Notes under the pieces: generated by a model
The model's input: the letters and a program-made list of their open reading frames with translations, nothing else
Database searches by the model: none
Told to the model about the DNA's origin: nothing
Source of the DNA: Polaromonas sp.
Lineage (GTDB): Bacteria; Pseudomonadota; Gammaproteobacteria; Burkholderiales; Burkholderiaceae_C
Assembly: GCA_028291985.1 (NCBI GenBank)
Contig: JAQGNE010000013.1
Span: forward strand, 1-64,000
Length of the DNA: 64,000 nt
Reading direction: 5' to 3'
Position numbers and translations under genes: made by a program
Part shown: positions 1 through 8,296 of the stretch, one piece after another
Numbering within the stretch: position 1 is the first letter of the stretch
Layout: every line of letters begins with the position of its first letter

Positions 1-380
1 ATGTTTTGCACCGGAGATGCGCCAACGCAGCCGGGAATCATCGCCAGGTTCTCAAGCCCCGGGAATCCGTTTTGCAAGGTCCAGCTGACGAACTCGTGCC
101 AGTTTTCGCCCGCACCGGCTTCAACGATCCAGGCCTTTGCGGTCTCGCGAACCAGGCCCTTGCCCATGATCTCAACCTTGAGCACCAGCTGCTTCACATC
201 ACCGGTAATGACGATGTTGCTGCCGCCTCCGAGCACCAGCTTGGGCGCGGCCGCCAGTTCAGGGTCGGCCAGCAGGCTGTCGATATCGGCATCGCTGCGC
301 AAGCGGACCAGGGTCAGGGCCTTGGCCACGATGCCGAAGGTATTGAAAGGCTGGAGGGGGACATTTTTCTCGACTAACAT
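1..380 (-). CDS. murB: UDP-N-acetylenolpyruvoylglucosamine reductase MurB (5' part, cut by window edge)
   Basis: MurB is a cytoplasmic FAD enzyme that reduces UDP-GlcNAc-enolpyruvate to UDP-MurNAc in peptidoglycan precursor synthesis. About 126 N-terminal codons are present. The start is ATG at 380, reading [17 protein letters not shown]. The FAD-binding signature [11 protein letters not shown] is visible, and close to the window edge so is the family motif [12 protein letters not shown]. The C-terminal substrate and catalytic domain lies outside the window. The gene diverges from yajQ, with about 50 bp between the two starts. Confidence 0.93.
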   Translation of the reverse strand, partial: MLVEKNVPLQPFNTFGIVAKALTLVRLRSDADIDSLLADPELAAAPKLVLGGGSNIVITGDVKQLVLKVEIMGKGLVRETAKAWIVEAGAGENWHEFVSWTLQNGFPGLENLAMIPGCVGASPVQN

Positions 381-430
381 GCTTGGATTGTCTCATTCAG
401 GGCCCCTGCCCTCACCTGGAAAAGCTCAAC

Positions 431-916
431 ATGCCCTCTTTTGATACCGTTCTGGAAGCAGACCTCGTGAAGGTCAAAAACGCCGTTGAAAACACCACCA
501 AGGAGATCAACACCCGGTTTGACTTCAAGGGCACACCCGCCTCGATCGAGTTGAAGGACAAGGAGATCATCCTCATCGGCAACAGCGATTTCCAGATCGA
601 CCAGATCAACGATGTGCTGCGCAACAAGCTGACCAAGGCAGGCGTGGACGTGCGTTACCTGGACGCCGGCAAGATCGAAAAGATCGGTGGCGACAAGGTC
701 AAGCAGGTCGCCAAGGTGCGCAACGGCATCGAAACCGAACTGGCCAAGAAAATTCAGGTGCTCATCAAGGGCAGCAAGGTCAAGGTGCAGGCTGCGATAC
801 AGGACGACAAGGTACGCGTGACCGGCGCCAAACGCGATGACCTGCAGGCGGCGATGGCGCTGATCAAGGCCGACAACAGCGACTTTCCCCTCGGCTTTAA
901 CAACTTTAGGGATTGA
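431..916 (+). CDS. yajQ: YajQ-family nucleotide-binding protein
   Basis: This 161-residue protein matches the YajQ family along its whole length. It begins [20 protein letters not shown], has NTRFDFKGT near residue 30, and ends in the usual [14 protein letters not shown] tail. The family has two ferredoxin-like domains. Members bind nucleotides, and some bind cyclic di-GMP and act with transcription factors. Here the ligand is inferred only from the family. The ATG at 431 fits the conserved N-terminus, although an open frame extends upstream to 383. The next gene begins one base after its stop codon, so the two are probably co-transcribed. Confidence 0.93.
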   Translation: MPSFDTVLEADLVKVKNAVENTTKEINTRFDFKGTPASIELKDKEIILIGNSDFQIDQINDVLRNKLTKAGVDVRYLDAGKIEKIGGDKVKQVAKVRNGIETELAKKIQVLIKGSKVKVQAAIQDDKVRVTGAKRDDLQAAMALIKADNSDFPLGFNNFRD

Positions 917-917
917 A

Positions 918-1631
918 TTGGCCCCCACGGCCGCACACGGTTTGTCGGTCCCTGCGACTCGCGCTGACCGAGCCTGGTTTGCGGCGAAGCGGCGCGGTGC
1001 GGCCTGGGCTTGCAGCGTGCTGCTAGGGCTTGCCGCCTCGCCTGCGGCGTATTCGCAATCGATTGCGCTGGCCGGCATGATGGGCAGCAAGGCCTTGCTG
1101 GTGGTGGACGGCAACGCACCCCGATCGGTTGCAGCTGGCGAAACGCACCAGGGCGTCAAGGTGATATCGACCACCAGCGAGCAGGCTGTGGTCGAGCAGG
1201 CGGGCAAGCGGCTGGTGCTGCGCGTCGGCGAAGCGCCGGTCAGCATGGGCGGTGGCCTGAAAGGCACGCGCATCGTGCTGATGGCGGGCAGTGGTGGCCA
1301 CTTTGTGACGCCGGGACAAATCAATGGCAAGGCGGTACAGTTCATGGTCGATACCGGCGCCACGAATGTTGCCATGGGCGCCAGCGATGCCGAGCGTGCC
1401 GGTATTGCGTACCGTCAGGGCCAGGTGGTCCGCATGTCAACTGCCAACGGCATCACCGAAGGATTCAGGATCAAGCTGAGCTCGGTTCGCATTGCAGAAG
1501 TCGAGGTGCTGGACGTGGACGCGGTGGTCATACCCCAGCCCATGCCTTACATGCTGCTGGGCAACAGTTTTCTCACACGCTTTCAGATGACGCGGGAAAA
1601 CGACCAGATGACGCTGGTCAAGCGGTACTGA
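918..1631 (+). CDS. Secreted retroviral-type (clan AA) aspartic protease
   Basis: The 237-residue product has a basic N-terminus (AKRRGAAWACSVLLGLAAS) that looks like a signal peptide or membrane anchor, ending near AYSQ. The catalytic motif is VDTGATNVAM in the second half, and a hydrophobic LLGNSFL motif follows near the C-terminus. This is the layout of the TIGR02281-type single-domain proteases, which act as dimers with one Asp per subunit. The start used is TTG at 918, preceded by AGGGA at a workable spacing. A later start would shorten only the leader. It directly follows yajQ. The substrate is unknown. Confidence 0.8.
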   Translation: MAPTAAHGLSVPATRADRAWFAAKRRGAAWACSVLLGLAASPAAYSQSIALAGMMGSKALLVVDGNAPRSVAAGETHQGVKVISTTSEQAVVEQAGKRLVLRVGEAPVSMGGGLKGTRIVLMAGSGGHFVTPGQINGKAVQFMVDTGATNVAMGASDAERAGIAYRQGQVVRMSTANGITEGFRIKLSSVRIAEVEVLDVDAVVIPQPMPYMLLGNSFLTRFQMTRENDQMTLVKRY

Positions 1632-1691
1632 ACGGATGCTGAAGCGGCCAGTGCGCCGCCGGACCCGCTGATGCCTTGACACCTGCCAGGA

Positions 1692-2453
1692 TTACTGCCC
1701 GGACTTCTTTTCGGCCGCCTTACTGCGCTTTGCCGCGCTTTGCAGACTGCTGCCTGCCGGCCCGCCATCCGGCTGACCAGCGGCTGGCGCTGCCGTCTGC
1801 TGGGTGCTTGCCGCAGCGCTGGCCGCTTTTTTGCCTGAACCCAGCCGGGACTCGGTGCCGCGAATCAGCTTGGTGATATTGGCCCGGTGTCGCAGCACGA
1901 GCAGGGCGCTCATGATGAAAATTGAAATCAGGATGGCCCGGTCGGCATACCAGGGCCCACGGTCTCCCAGCAGGTAGAAAAAAGGCGCAAACAAGGCACT
2001 GGCAAGCGAAGCGAGCGACGAATAGCGGGTAAAGAAGGCGACGATCAGCCATGTGGCCAGCGTTGCCACACCCAGCAGCCAGTCAATGCCGAGCAGCACG
2101 CCGGCCGCTGTAGCCACGCCCTTGCCCCCCTGAAACCGGAAGAAAACCGGATACAGATGCCCCAGAAATGCGGCCAGTCCGACGGCGGCAACCGCACCAT
2201 CTTCAAGCCCGTAAGCACCGCCAAAGGCTTTTACCAAGACCACCGGCAGCCAGCCTTTGAGCCCGTCGAGCAGCAGCGTTGCGACGGCAGCGCCCTTGTT
2301 GCCTGAACGCAGAACGTTGGTGGCACCGGGGTTGTTGCTGCCGTAACTGCGCGGATCGCTCAGGCCCATCGCGCGGCTGACGATGACCGCAAACGACAGC
2401 GAGCCGAGCAGGTAAGCCAGCAGCACCGCAGCGCCGAAATAAACAGAGTGCAC
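1692..2453 (-). CDS. plsY: Acyl-phosphate:glycerol-3-phosphate acyltransferase PlsY
   Basis: PlsY transfers an acyl group from acyl-phosphate to glycerol-3-phosphate, the first acylation of phospholipid synthesis, in the inner membrane. All three family motifs are present: GSLSFA at the first membrane segment, [14 protein letters not shown] in the first loop, and [12 protein letters not shown] further on. About five hydrophobic segments can be seen. At 253 residues it is longer than the usual roughly 200. The surplus is a C-terminal cytoplasmic tail rich in Ala, Gln, Pro and Lys (from about residue 205), which looks disordered and is probably not catalytic. Confidence 0.93.
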   Translation of the reverse strand: MHSVYFGAAVLLAYLLGSLSFAVIVSRAMGLSDPRSYGSNNPGATNVLRSGNKGAAVATLLLDGLKGWLPVVLVKAFGGAYGLEDGAVAAVGLAAFLGHLYPVFFRFQGGKGVATAAGVLLGIDWLLGVATLATWLIVAFFTRYSSLASLASALFAPFFYLLGDRGPWYADRAILISIFIMSALLVLRHRANITKLIRGTESRLGSGKKAASAAASTQQTAAPAAGQPDGGPAGSSLQSAAKRSKAAEKKSGQ

Positions 2454-2573
2454 CTCGATCTCCTTGTGTTTTCAGCCGTCCATGCGGCTCTAGTTATCGT
2501 CTGCGTGTTTCGCCTCATCACGGCAGCATGTTTGTCATCTGCCAAGGCCTTGTGGCGGTCCCGCCAGCGCTCA

Positions 2574-3065
2574 CTAAATTGCCAGCGCGCATTGCACCGG
2601 CACCGCGCCGAGCAGCGTGACGCACACCTGCGGATCGATACCCACCAGAAAACCGCGCCTGCCGCCGTTGATGAGGATTTTAGGCAACGCCAGGATGCTG
2701 TCCTCGATGTACACCGGCAACAGCTTGCGCGTACCAAAGGGCGATGTGCCGCCAACCAGATAGCCGCTATGGCGATTGGCGGTTTCGGGCGTGCATGGCT
2801 CCACCAGCTTGGCGCCGATCTGCCGTGCCAGGTTTTTCGTCGAGACCTTGCGGTTGCCGTGCATCAGCACCAGCAGGGGCTTGGCATCCTGGTTTTGCAT
2901 CACCAGCGTCTTGACGACCGCCAACGGATCGAACCCCAGAACATCTGCGCTGTGCTGCGCCCCGCCATGCTCCAGATACGCATACGGATGCTCGGTAAAG
3001 GCCACGCCATTCGCCTTCAGAAACTGCGTTGCCGGGGTTTCTGAAACATGATCGTTCTTCGTCAT
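2574..3065 (-). CDS. ybaK: Cys-tRNA(Pro)/Cys-tRNA(Cys) deacylase YbaK/EbsC
   Basis: The 163-residue protein is a YbaK-type trans-editing domain that hydrolyses Cys mischarged on tRNA(Pro). It shows KTLVMQN and the conserved VGGTSPFGTRK with the family Gly-X-X-Ser/Pro loop, followed by GGRRGFLVGI. The chosen start is the ATG at 3065 (MTKNDHVSETPA). Nine extra codons up to 3092 look unlike the family and run into a dispersed repeat. The gene lies about 110 bp from the end of an aldo/keto reductase gene on the same strand, and R1 copy 3090-3149 fills part of that gap. Confidence 0.9.
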   Translation of the reverse strand: MTKNDHVSETPATQFLKANGVAFTEHPYAYLEHGGAQHSADVLGFDPLAVVKTLVMQNQDAKPLLVLMHGNRKVSTKNLARQIGAKLVEPCTPETANRHSGYLVGGTSPFGTRKLLPVYIEDSILALPKILINGGRRGFLVGIDPQVCVTLLGAVPVQCALAI

Positions 3066-3089
3066 GGCTTGCAATTTCTGAAATTTAAA

Positions 3090-3149
3090 CAAAAAAGGCC
3101 TGTAGCCCTTTACATACCTGAGCTATGTGCTATTAATTGCGTAGCAAAA
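3090..3149 (-). repeat. R1 dispersed repeat, copy 1 (intergenic)
   Basis: Read on the minus strand this copy shows TTTTGCTAC, an AT-rich spacer, ATAGC, a variable middle and AAAGGGCTACAGGCC followed by a T run. It is one of the best matches to the R1 pattern. It sits between the aldo/keto reductase stop codon and the ybaK start, in the same direction as both genes. Confidence 0.75.
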
Positions 3150-3178
3150 CAGGACCGGAAGCTGCCCGGCTACCGCCA

Positions 3179-4252
3179 TCACAAGGCCGGATCGCGAATT
3201 TCCCAGCGAATGCGGTCGATCTCGGCCAGAACGTCGGCAGACAACACCGTACCCCAGGCATCGATGTTTTCGTCGAGCTGCGCCACGGATGTGACACCAA
3301 TGATGGTGCTGGCAACCTGCCATTTGGTATAGCAAAACGCCAATGCCAACTGGGTGGGCGTGAGCCCGTGGCTGCGCGCCAGCGCGTTGTAGCGCCGCGC
3401 CGCGCCAAGGGCTTCCGGACGGCCCCAGCGCTGCTTTTTCATGCTGTCAAAAAGGCTGAGCCGTCCGACGCCTGTGTGCTGCGGGTCGGCAATGCCGACA
3501 TCGTCGTACTTGCCGGTCAAAAGCCCGAAGCCCAAAGGTGAATACGCCAGAAGCGACACGCCAAGCCGGTGCAAGGTTTCATCCAGCCCGTTTTCAACCG
3601 TGCGGTTGACCAGACAGAACGGGTTTTGCACCGTGGCTATGCGCGGCAGACCGTGCTGCTCGGCGATGCGCACAAACTCGTGCACGCCATACGGGGTTTC
3701 GTTCGACAAGCCGATGGCCCTGACCTTGCCCGCCTTGACAAGGCCCGCCAGCGCCTGCAGCTGCACATGGATGGACGCCAGAGCCGGGTTGTCTTTGGCG
3801 GGGTCAAAGTACACCATGCCGAAAGCCGGCACGTGGCGCACCGGCCAGTGGATCTGGTACAGGTCGATCACGTCGGTCTGCAGGCGCTTCAGGCTGTCGT
3901 TGCAGGCGCCCTCAATGTCTGCCGCGGTCAGGTCAGTGCTGCCGTTGCGAATCCACGGCATGCCGCGCGCCGGGCCGGCGACCTTGGTGGCCAGGACCGT
4001 CTGCTGCCGCGCCGCGGGATTTTTGGCGAACCAGTTGCCGATGATGGTTTCGGTGGCGCCAAAAGTGTCGGCGCGGGCCGGCACCGAGTACATCTCGGCC
4101 GCATCGATGAAATTGATGCCGCGCTCCAGCGAATGGTTGAGGATGCCATGCGCCGCGGGCTCGGGCACCTGTTCGCCAAAGGTCATGGTGCCCAGGCAGA
4201 TCGGAGTGACCTGCAGATCGCTGGCGCCAAGCTGGATTTTTTTCATGAGCAT
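3179..4252 (-). CDS. Aldo/keto reductase (Tas-like, NADPH-dependent)
   Basis: The 357-residue protein has an aldo/keto reductase (beta/alpha)8 barrel. It shows the N-terminal LGTMTFGEQ, INFIDAAEMYSVPA with the catalytic Asp/Tyr region, IDLYQIHWPVR with the catalytic His, and VKAGKVRAIGLSNETPYG. The insert after AEMY and the overall length fit the Tas subgroup. Family members reduce carbonyls with NADPH, and the physiological substrate is not predictable. Two starts are possible, ATG at 4252 or ATG at 4246 (MKKIQLGAS). Neither has a strong ribosome binding site, and the second matches the family start better. Confidence 0.88.
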   Translation of the reverse strand: MLMKKIQLGASDLQVTPICLGTMTFGEQVPEPAAHGILNHSLERGINFIDAAEMYSVPARADTFGATETIIGNWFAKNPAARQQTVLATKVAGPARGMPWIRNGSTDLTAADIEGACNDSLKRLQTDVIDLYQIHWPVRHVPAFGMVYFDPAKDNPALASIHVQLQALAGLVKAGKVRAIGLSNETPYGVHEFVRIAEQHGLPRIATVQNPFCLVNRTVENGLDETLHRLGVSLLAYSPLGFGLLTGKYDDVGIADPQHTGVGRLSLFDSMKKQRWGRPEALGAARRYNALARSHGLTPTQLALAFCYTKWQVASTIIGVTSVAQLDENIDAWGTVLSADVLAEIDRIRWEIRDPAL

Positions 4253-4516
4253 GTTGTGGAGGTGATAAAGGCTTTATCGATTGAAGGGGGTAAGACGACG
4301 GGTTGGCAAGGCCACGCAGCCGGGTCTGCCACGGTGCTTCAATGCACGCCCGTCAGCCCTGTTGTCAGAGGCAAACGCACAGTTTAAAGGCTGTTGGCGC
4401 AGGCAGGCTGCAACCAAGTCGCGCTGATGTCTTACACCTCTGCAGACGACGCTAACCTACAGTCAGCTCATCAGCACTGGAAGGTGCTGGAGCCCCTAAT
4501 TTTTCGAGGAGTCATC

Positions 4517-5191
4517 ATGAACACTTTCGCCATCACATCCATCAAGTCACTTACCTGCGCGGCGCTTGCCGTGGCGGTGCTTTCGGGCTGCGCCAACATG
4601 AGCGAAACCCAGCAGGGCACGGCCAGGGGCGCAGGTATTGGCGCTGCTGCTGGCGCGGTTCTGGGCGCGGTCACTGGCGGCTCCAAAGGTGCGGCGCAGG
4701 GCGCGGTGCTGGGTGGCGCAGTTGGCGCAGGCGGCGGTTATTTGTGGTCCAAAAAAATGCAGGACCAGAAGGTCGCGATGGAGCAGGCCACGGCCGGTAC
4801 CGGCGTAGCCGTCAGCCAGACGCAGGACAACCGGCTCAAGCTGGATATACCCAGCGACGTGTCGTTTGACACTGGCCGCTCTGCCATCAAGCCCAACTTC
4901 GCACCCATCCTGAACCAGTTTGCGACCAGCCTGAACCAGAACCCGGTCAGCACTGTCACCATCATCGGCCATACCGACAACAGCGGCTCGCACAGCATCA
5001 ACAACCCGCTGTCCATTGACCGTGCCGAAGCGGCGCGCGACTACCTCGTCAGCCGTGGCGTGGCACGCACCCGCATCGCAACCGACGGCCGTGGTTCGCG
5101 TGAGCCGATTGCCGACAACGCCACGCAGCAGGGTCGTGACAAGAACCGCCGCGTTGAAATCTATGTTGCCGAGCAGGTTGCCGCAAGGTAG
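4517..5191 (+). CDS. OmpA-family lipoprotein with glycine-zipper domain (YiaD-like)
   Basis: The start is ATG 4517, with CGAGGAG just upstream. The 224-residue product has a signal peptide ending in the lipobox LSGC, so it should be an outer-membrane lipoprotein. A Gly/Ala-rich glycine-zipper segment (GAGIGAAAGAVLGAVTGG and a second block) spans roughly residues 35-75. The C-terminal half is a peptidoglycan-binding OmpA domain, with IIGHTDNSGS and GRGSREPIADN followed by DKNRRVEI. It probably tethers the outer membrane to peptidoglycan. It has its own transcription unit, ending at the hairpin at 5296-5323. Confidence 0.9.
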   Translation: MNTFAITSIKSLTCAALAVAVLSGCANMSETQQGTARGAGIGAAAGAVLGAVTGGSKGAAQGAVLGGAVGAGGGYLWSKKMQDQKVAMEQATAGTGVAVSQTQDNRLKLDIPSDVSFDTGRSAIKPNFAPILNQFATSLNQNPVSTVTIIGHTDNSGSHSINNPLSIDRAEAARDYLVSRGVARTRIATDGRGSREPIADNATQQGRDKNRRVEIYVAEQVAAR

Positions 5192-5224
5192 ATTGCACAC
5201 CCCTGTCGGGGGCTTACTGCGTGT

Positions 5225-5290
5225 AGCCCCTTCTCCCCTTGCAGGGGACGCCGCTTGCGGCCTGGCGAAGCCAGATCCGCGGCGGCCTCT
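5225..5290 (+). repeat. R2 dispersed repeat, copy 1 (intergenic)
   Basis: The segment has CCCCTTGCAGGGG followed by GCTTGCGGCCTGGCGAAGCC and CCGCGG. It is clearly similar to 53677-53735 inside xdhA (CCCCCTAAGGGGG, GCGGTCTGGCAAAGCC, CCGCGG). Here it lies between the OmpA-type lipoprotein stop and the terminator hairpin. Confidence 0.65.
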
Positions 5291-5295
5291 CGAAT

Positions 5296-5323
5296 AAAAA
5301 ATGCACCATGGGTGCATTTTTTT
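5296..5323. terminator. Bidirectional rho-independent terminator
   Basis: A 12-bp perfect stem (AAAAAATGCACC paired with GGTGCATTTTTT) has a 3-base loop, with an A run on one side and a T run on the other. It lies between the convergent lipoprotein gene (stop 5191) and the acyl-CoA synthetase gene (stop 5330) and can serve both. Confidence 0.88.
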
Positions 5324-5329
5324 CGTCAG

Positions 5330-7246
5330 TCAGATGCTGGATCCGGCCGCGGGACGCAAGGCTTTGAAGCGCTCCTCTTCCTGCAGACGCAGCACCCTGC
5401 GCTGCACCTTGCCGGTAGTGGTCATGGGCAAAGCGTCGATGAATTCGATCTCTTTGGGGTACTCGTAAGGCGCCAGCAGCGCCTTGACGTGATCCTGCAG
5501 GCTAGCCGTCAGTTTGGCATCAAAAGTGGCTCTAGCCCTTTCTTCTTCAGGGCGTTCAGCTACAAAATCAGGAGCAAGTACGACAAATGCCTTGACCACG
5601 GCACCACGCTCCCGGTCCGGCTTGGGTACCACTGCGGCGTTGGCTACCGCCAGGTGCTTGACAAGGCAGTTCTCGATTTCTCCAGGCCCGATGCGATAGC
5701 CCGCCGCCTTGAAGACATCGTCGGCACGGCCTTCGTACCAAAGGTATCCGTCGGCATCGCGCCGTGCCAGGTCGCCCGTGCGGCACCAGTCACCGGTGAA
5801 CTTGGCCTGGGTTGCGGTGTCGTTCTTCCAGTAGCCCAGAAAGAAGATCGGGTCCGGATCGCCATGTACGTCAAAACGGTTGACGGCCACATCGCCCGGC
5901 ACGCCATCGGCGCACTCGTTGCCCGCTTCATCGATAACGGCTACCCGGTGTCCAGGATAGCCTTTGCCCATGCTGCCAGGCCTGGCGGGCCAGCCTCTGC
6001 CCTGCGTTCGGTGCGCCGCCAGTGCCGGCGCTGCGCGCTTGCCAGCTGCCGAGGCTGTGCCGGTAGCGGCGGGCGCCCATTGCATCGAGCAGTTTCCCAC
6101 CACGTAGTTGATCTCGGTCTGGCCGAACATCTCGTTGACCACCACACCCAGTTCGTCGCGGCAATAAGCGAACACCGCGTCGCCAACCGCCTCACCGGCG
6201 CTCATCATGGCCTGCAGCTGAAGCCCGAAATGCTCGCGCGGACGCGGGTAGGCCTTCATCATGGCCTTGAGCGCCGTCGGGAACAAAAAGGTGTGCGTGA
6301 CGCCGCGCTCCTGCATCAGGGTAAACGCCAGCTCTGGGCTGAAGCGGCCGTTGTAAGCGACGATGGGCCGGCCGAAGTAGAGCGTGGGCAGCAGCGCGTC
6401 CATCAAGCCGCCGGTCCAGGCCCAGTCGGCCGGGCTCCAGAAAACGGCGTCCGACTGATCATTGCTGATCCCGTCAAAGCCAAACCAGTTCTGGCTGCAG
6501 ACAAAACCGGTGAGGTTGCCGATCAGCGCCCGGTGCGGCAATAGCGCGCCCTTGGGCGGGCCGGTGGTTCCGCTGGTGTAGATCAGGATGGCGGCTTCTT
6601 CGGCTTTGGTTTTGACAGCCGCAAAGGCGCGGCGGTGGCGCGCCAGTTCTGCCGCATAGTCCGCATCGCCCTGCCCGGCTGCCGTGCCGGCGGCCAGCAC
6701 ACATCGCAGGGCCGGGCATTTTGCCCGTACCGCGTTCAGGCTGGTGATGCTGCTTTCGTCGCTGATGGCGATCACCGCTTCGCTGTCCTGCAGGCGGTAT
6801 TCCAGTGCCTCCGGGCCAAACAGCATCGACAGCGGCATGGCCACTGCACCCATCTGAAAAACAGCCATGTAGGCGACAGCGGTTTCAAAGCGCTGCGGCA
6901 TCACGATGGCAACCCGGTCGCCTCGCTGCACGCCCATCGCCACCAGTGCATGGCTTAGTGCGTCGGCATCGGCCTGCAGCTCACGATAAGTATGAAATAG
7001 GGCTCCAGCCCCGGTTCTATGAGCGCACACAGCTATATCTTTTATAGCATCTGTACAGGTAACGGCACGATGGCCCGAATGACCTGCGGCTGCGTGGCGG
7101 GCCCAGCGGCTGCAGCAAACCTCGGCAATGTTGAAGGTGTCGTCCACCTGCCAGCGAAAGCCCTGATGCAGGGCGGCATAGTGGTCAAGCTGCTCGGGCT
7201 GGCCTGACGGACCGGCCGCGTTGTCCCTGTTTTGACTGCGCTTCAA
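5330..7246 (-). CDS. Acyl-CoA synthetase (AMP-forming, AcsA/medium-chain type) carrying repeat-derived segments
   Basis: The protein has 638 residues. The adenylation core is complete: YTSGTTGPPKG (P-loop), NEMFGQTE, YRTGD-like CRTGDLARRDADGYLWYEG, RADDVFKAAGYRIGP hinge, and TTTGKVQRR with the catalytic lysine. It should activate a short- or medium-chain carboxylate to its CoA thioester in the cytoplasm. The start is TTG at 7246, supported by AAGGAG at 7255-7260. Two stretches look foreign and coincide with R1 repeats: DAIKDIAVCAHRTGAGA near the N-terminus (DNA 6993-7051) and ERPEEERARATF near the C-terminus (DNA 5521-5575). Both keep the frame. The start lies only 25 bp from that of the divergent hydrolase. 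Confidence 0.88.
   Translation of the reverse strand: MKRSQNRDNAAGPSGQPEQLDHYAALHQGFRWQVDDTFNIAEVCCSRWARHAAAGHSGHRAVTCTDAIKDIAVCAHRTGAGALFHTYRELQADADALSHALVAMGVQRGDRVAIVMPQRFETAVAYMAVFQMGAVAMPLSMLFGPEALEYRLQDSEAVIAISDESSITSLNAVRAKCPALRCVLAAGTAAGQGDADYAAELARHRRAFAAVKTKAEEAAILIYTSGTTGPPKGALLPHRALIGNLTGFVCSQNWFGFDGISNDQSDAVFWSPADWAWTGGLMDALLPTLYFGRPIVAYNGRFSPELAFTLMQERGVTHTFLFPTALKAMMKAYPRPREHFGLQLQAMMSAGEAVGDAVFAYCRDELGVVVNEMFGQTEINYVVGNCSMQWAPAATGTASAAGKRAAPALAAHRTQGRGWPARPGSMGKGYPGHRVAVIDEAGNECADGVPGDVAVNRFDVHGDPDPIFFLGYWKNDTATQAKFTGDWCRTGDLARRDADGYLWYEGRADDVFKAAGYRIGPGEIENCLVKHLAVANAAVVPKPDRERGAVVKAFVVLAPDFVAERPEEERARATFDAKLTASLQDHVKALLAPYEYPKEIEFIDALPMTTTGKVQRRVLRLQEEERFKALRPAAGSSI
5521..5575 (-). 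repeat. R1 dispersed repeat, copy 2 (inside acyl-CoA synthetase gene)
   Basis: On the minus strand the segment has GATTTTGTAGCTG, then a middle part, then AAGGGCTAGAGCCACTTTTG. The last block is almost identical to the R1 end. It is translated in sense, in the frame AGG-GCT-AGA-GCC, giving the peptide ERARATF. Confidence 0.65.
6993..7051 (-). repeat. R1 dispersed repeat, copy 3 (inside acyl-CoA synthetase gene)
   Basis: The minus strand reads GATGCTATAAAAGATATAGCTG, then GTGCGCTCATAGAAC, then GGGGCTGGAGCCCTATTTCA, matching the R1 layout from end to end. It is translated in sense without a stop, between the N-terminal region and the conserved TYRELQADADALSH segment. Confidence 0.72.
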
Positions 7247-7271
7247 TGCAATGTCTCCTTAAGATCAGCCA

Positions 7272-8207
7272 ATGTACAAAGAAAAACGATTGCCGCGCAG
7301 CGAGTTTGTCCCCTTGCGAGGTCTTCAGTACCACGTTCAGGTCTGGGGCGAGCCGGCGGGTCCGGCAAACAACTTGCCGCCACTGGTTCTGGTCCATGGC
7401 TGGATGGACGTCGCGGCGTCCTACCAGTTCATGGTGGACGCGTTGTCGAGCGACTTCATGCTAGGGCGCACCATCATTGCGCCCGACTGGCGCGGCTTCG
7501 GCAAAACCAGCAGCGCACATGCCGGCGCAAGACCCGACAGCTACTGGTTTCCGGATTACCTGGCTGACCTCGATTTCCTGCTGGACCATTACGCGGGCGG
7601 CCAGCCTATCGACCTGGTCGGGCACAGCATGGGGGGCAACATTGCCATGGTTTATGCAGGGGTACGCCCGGAACGCTTGAGGCGGCTGGTCAACCTTGAA
7701 GGATTTGGCCTGCCGGCCAGCAAGCCTGCGCAGGCCCCTGGCCGCTACGCCAAATGGATGGACGAACTCAAAAGCCTGCGACGTGGAGAGATGTCGCTCA
7801 AAAGCTATGACTCGGTGGCTGGGGTGGCCAGCCGGCTGATGAAAACCAATCCGCGCCTGTCGGCTGACAAGGCCGACTGGCTGGCCAACCATTGGGCTGC
7901 GCCAGACGAAGGTGGCCAATGGCACATACTGGGCGAGCAGGCGCACAAGGTCACCAGCGCCAATCTGTACCGTGCGGACGAAACGCTACAAATTTACCGG
8001 CGCATCGCCGCGCCAGTGCTGGCGGTGGAAGCCTCGGATGATTCACTGGGGCTTTGGTACAAGGGCCAGTACACCCTGGTGGAATACCACGAGAGGCTTC
8101 GGTTGATCGCGAGCTGCCGCGTTGCCGTGGTTGCGGACGCGGGCCATATGCTGCACCACGACCAGCCAGAGGCACTGGCATTACTGCTCGAAGAGTTTCT
8201 CGCCTGA
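7272..8207 (+). CDS. Alpha/beta-fold hydrolase
   Basis: The 311-residue protein has the alpha/beta hydrolase signature. It shows LVLVHGWMDVAAS with an oxyanion-hole HGW, the DWRGFGKTS strand, and the nucleophile elbow GHSMGG with Ser119. VEASDDS supplies a likely acidic residue, and DAGHMLHHDQP near the C-terminus supplies the histidine. A cap domain falls around residues 145-235. It is cytoplasmic with no signal peptide, and the substrate is not predictable. It diverges from the acyl-CoA synthetase gene with 25 bp between start codons, so the two may share a control region or use promoters inside each other's coding sequence. Confidence 0.88.
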   Translation: MYKEKRLPRSEFVPLRGLQYHVQVWGEPAGPANNLPPLVLVHGWMDVAASYQFMVDALSSDFMLGRTIIAPDWRGFGKTSSAHAGARPDSYWFPDYLADLDFLLDHYAGGQPIDLVGHSMGGNIAMVYAGVRPERLRRLVNLEGFGLPASKPAQAPGRYAKWMDELKSLRRGEMSLKSYDSVAGVASRLMKTNPRLSADKADWLANHWAAPDEGGQWHILGEQAHKVTSANLYRADETLQIYRRIAAPVLAVEASDDSLGLWYKGQYTLVEYHERLRLIASCRVAVVADAGHMLHHDQPEALALLLEEFLA

Positions 8208-8296
8208 CTTTGCATTGACCCAAAACCGGACAAGCTCTGCATTTAGGGGCACACTCAGCGGTTTGCTCCCTGCTGCGCCTGACGCTGGCGATACAC

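Noticed and set aside
374-1375. Long open frame on the minus strand across yajQ and the aspartic protease gene
   Set aside because: It is antisense to two well-recognised genes, its protein has no family pattern and it is rich in unusual residues, as expected from high-GC shadow frames.
5255-6544. Plus-strand frame of over 400 codons opposite the acyl-CoA synthetase gene
   Set aside because: It lies opposite the conserved adenylation domain and shows no family pattern of its own.
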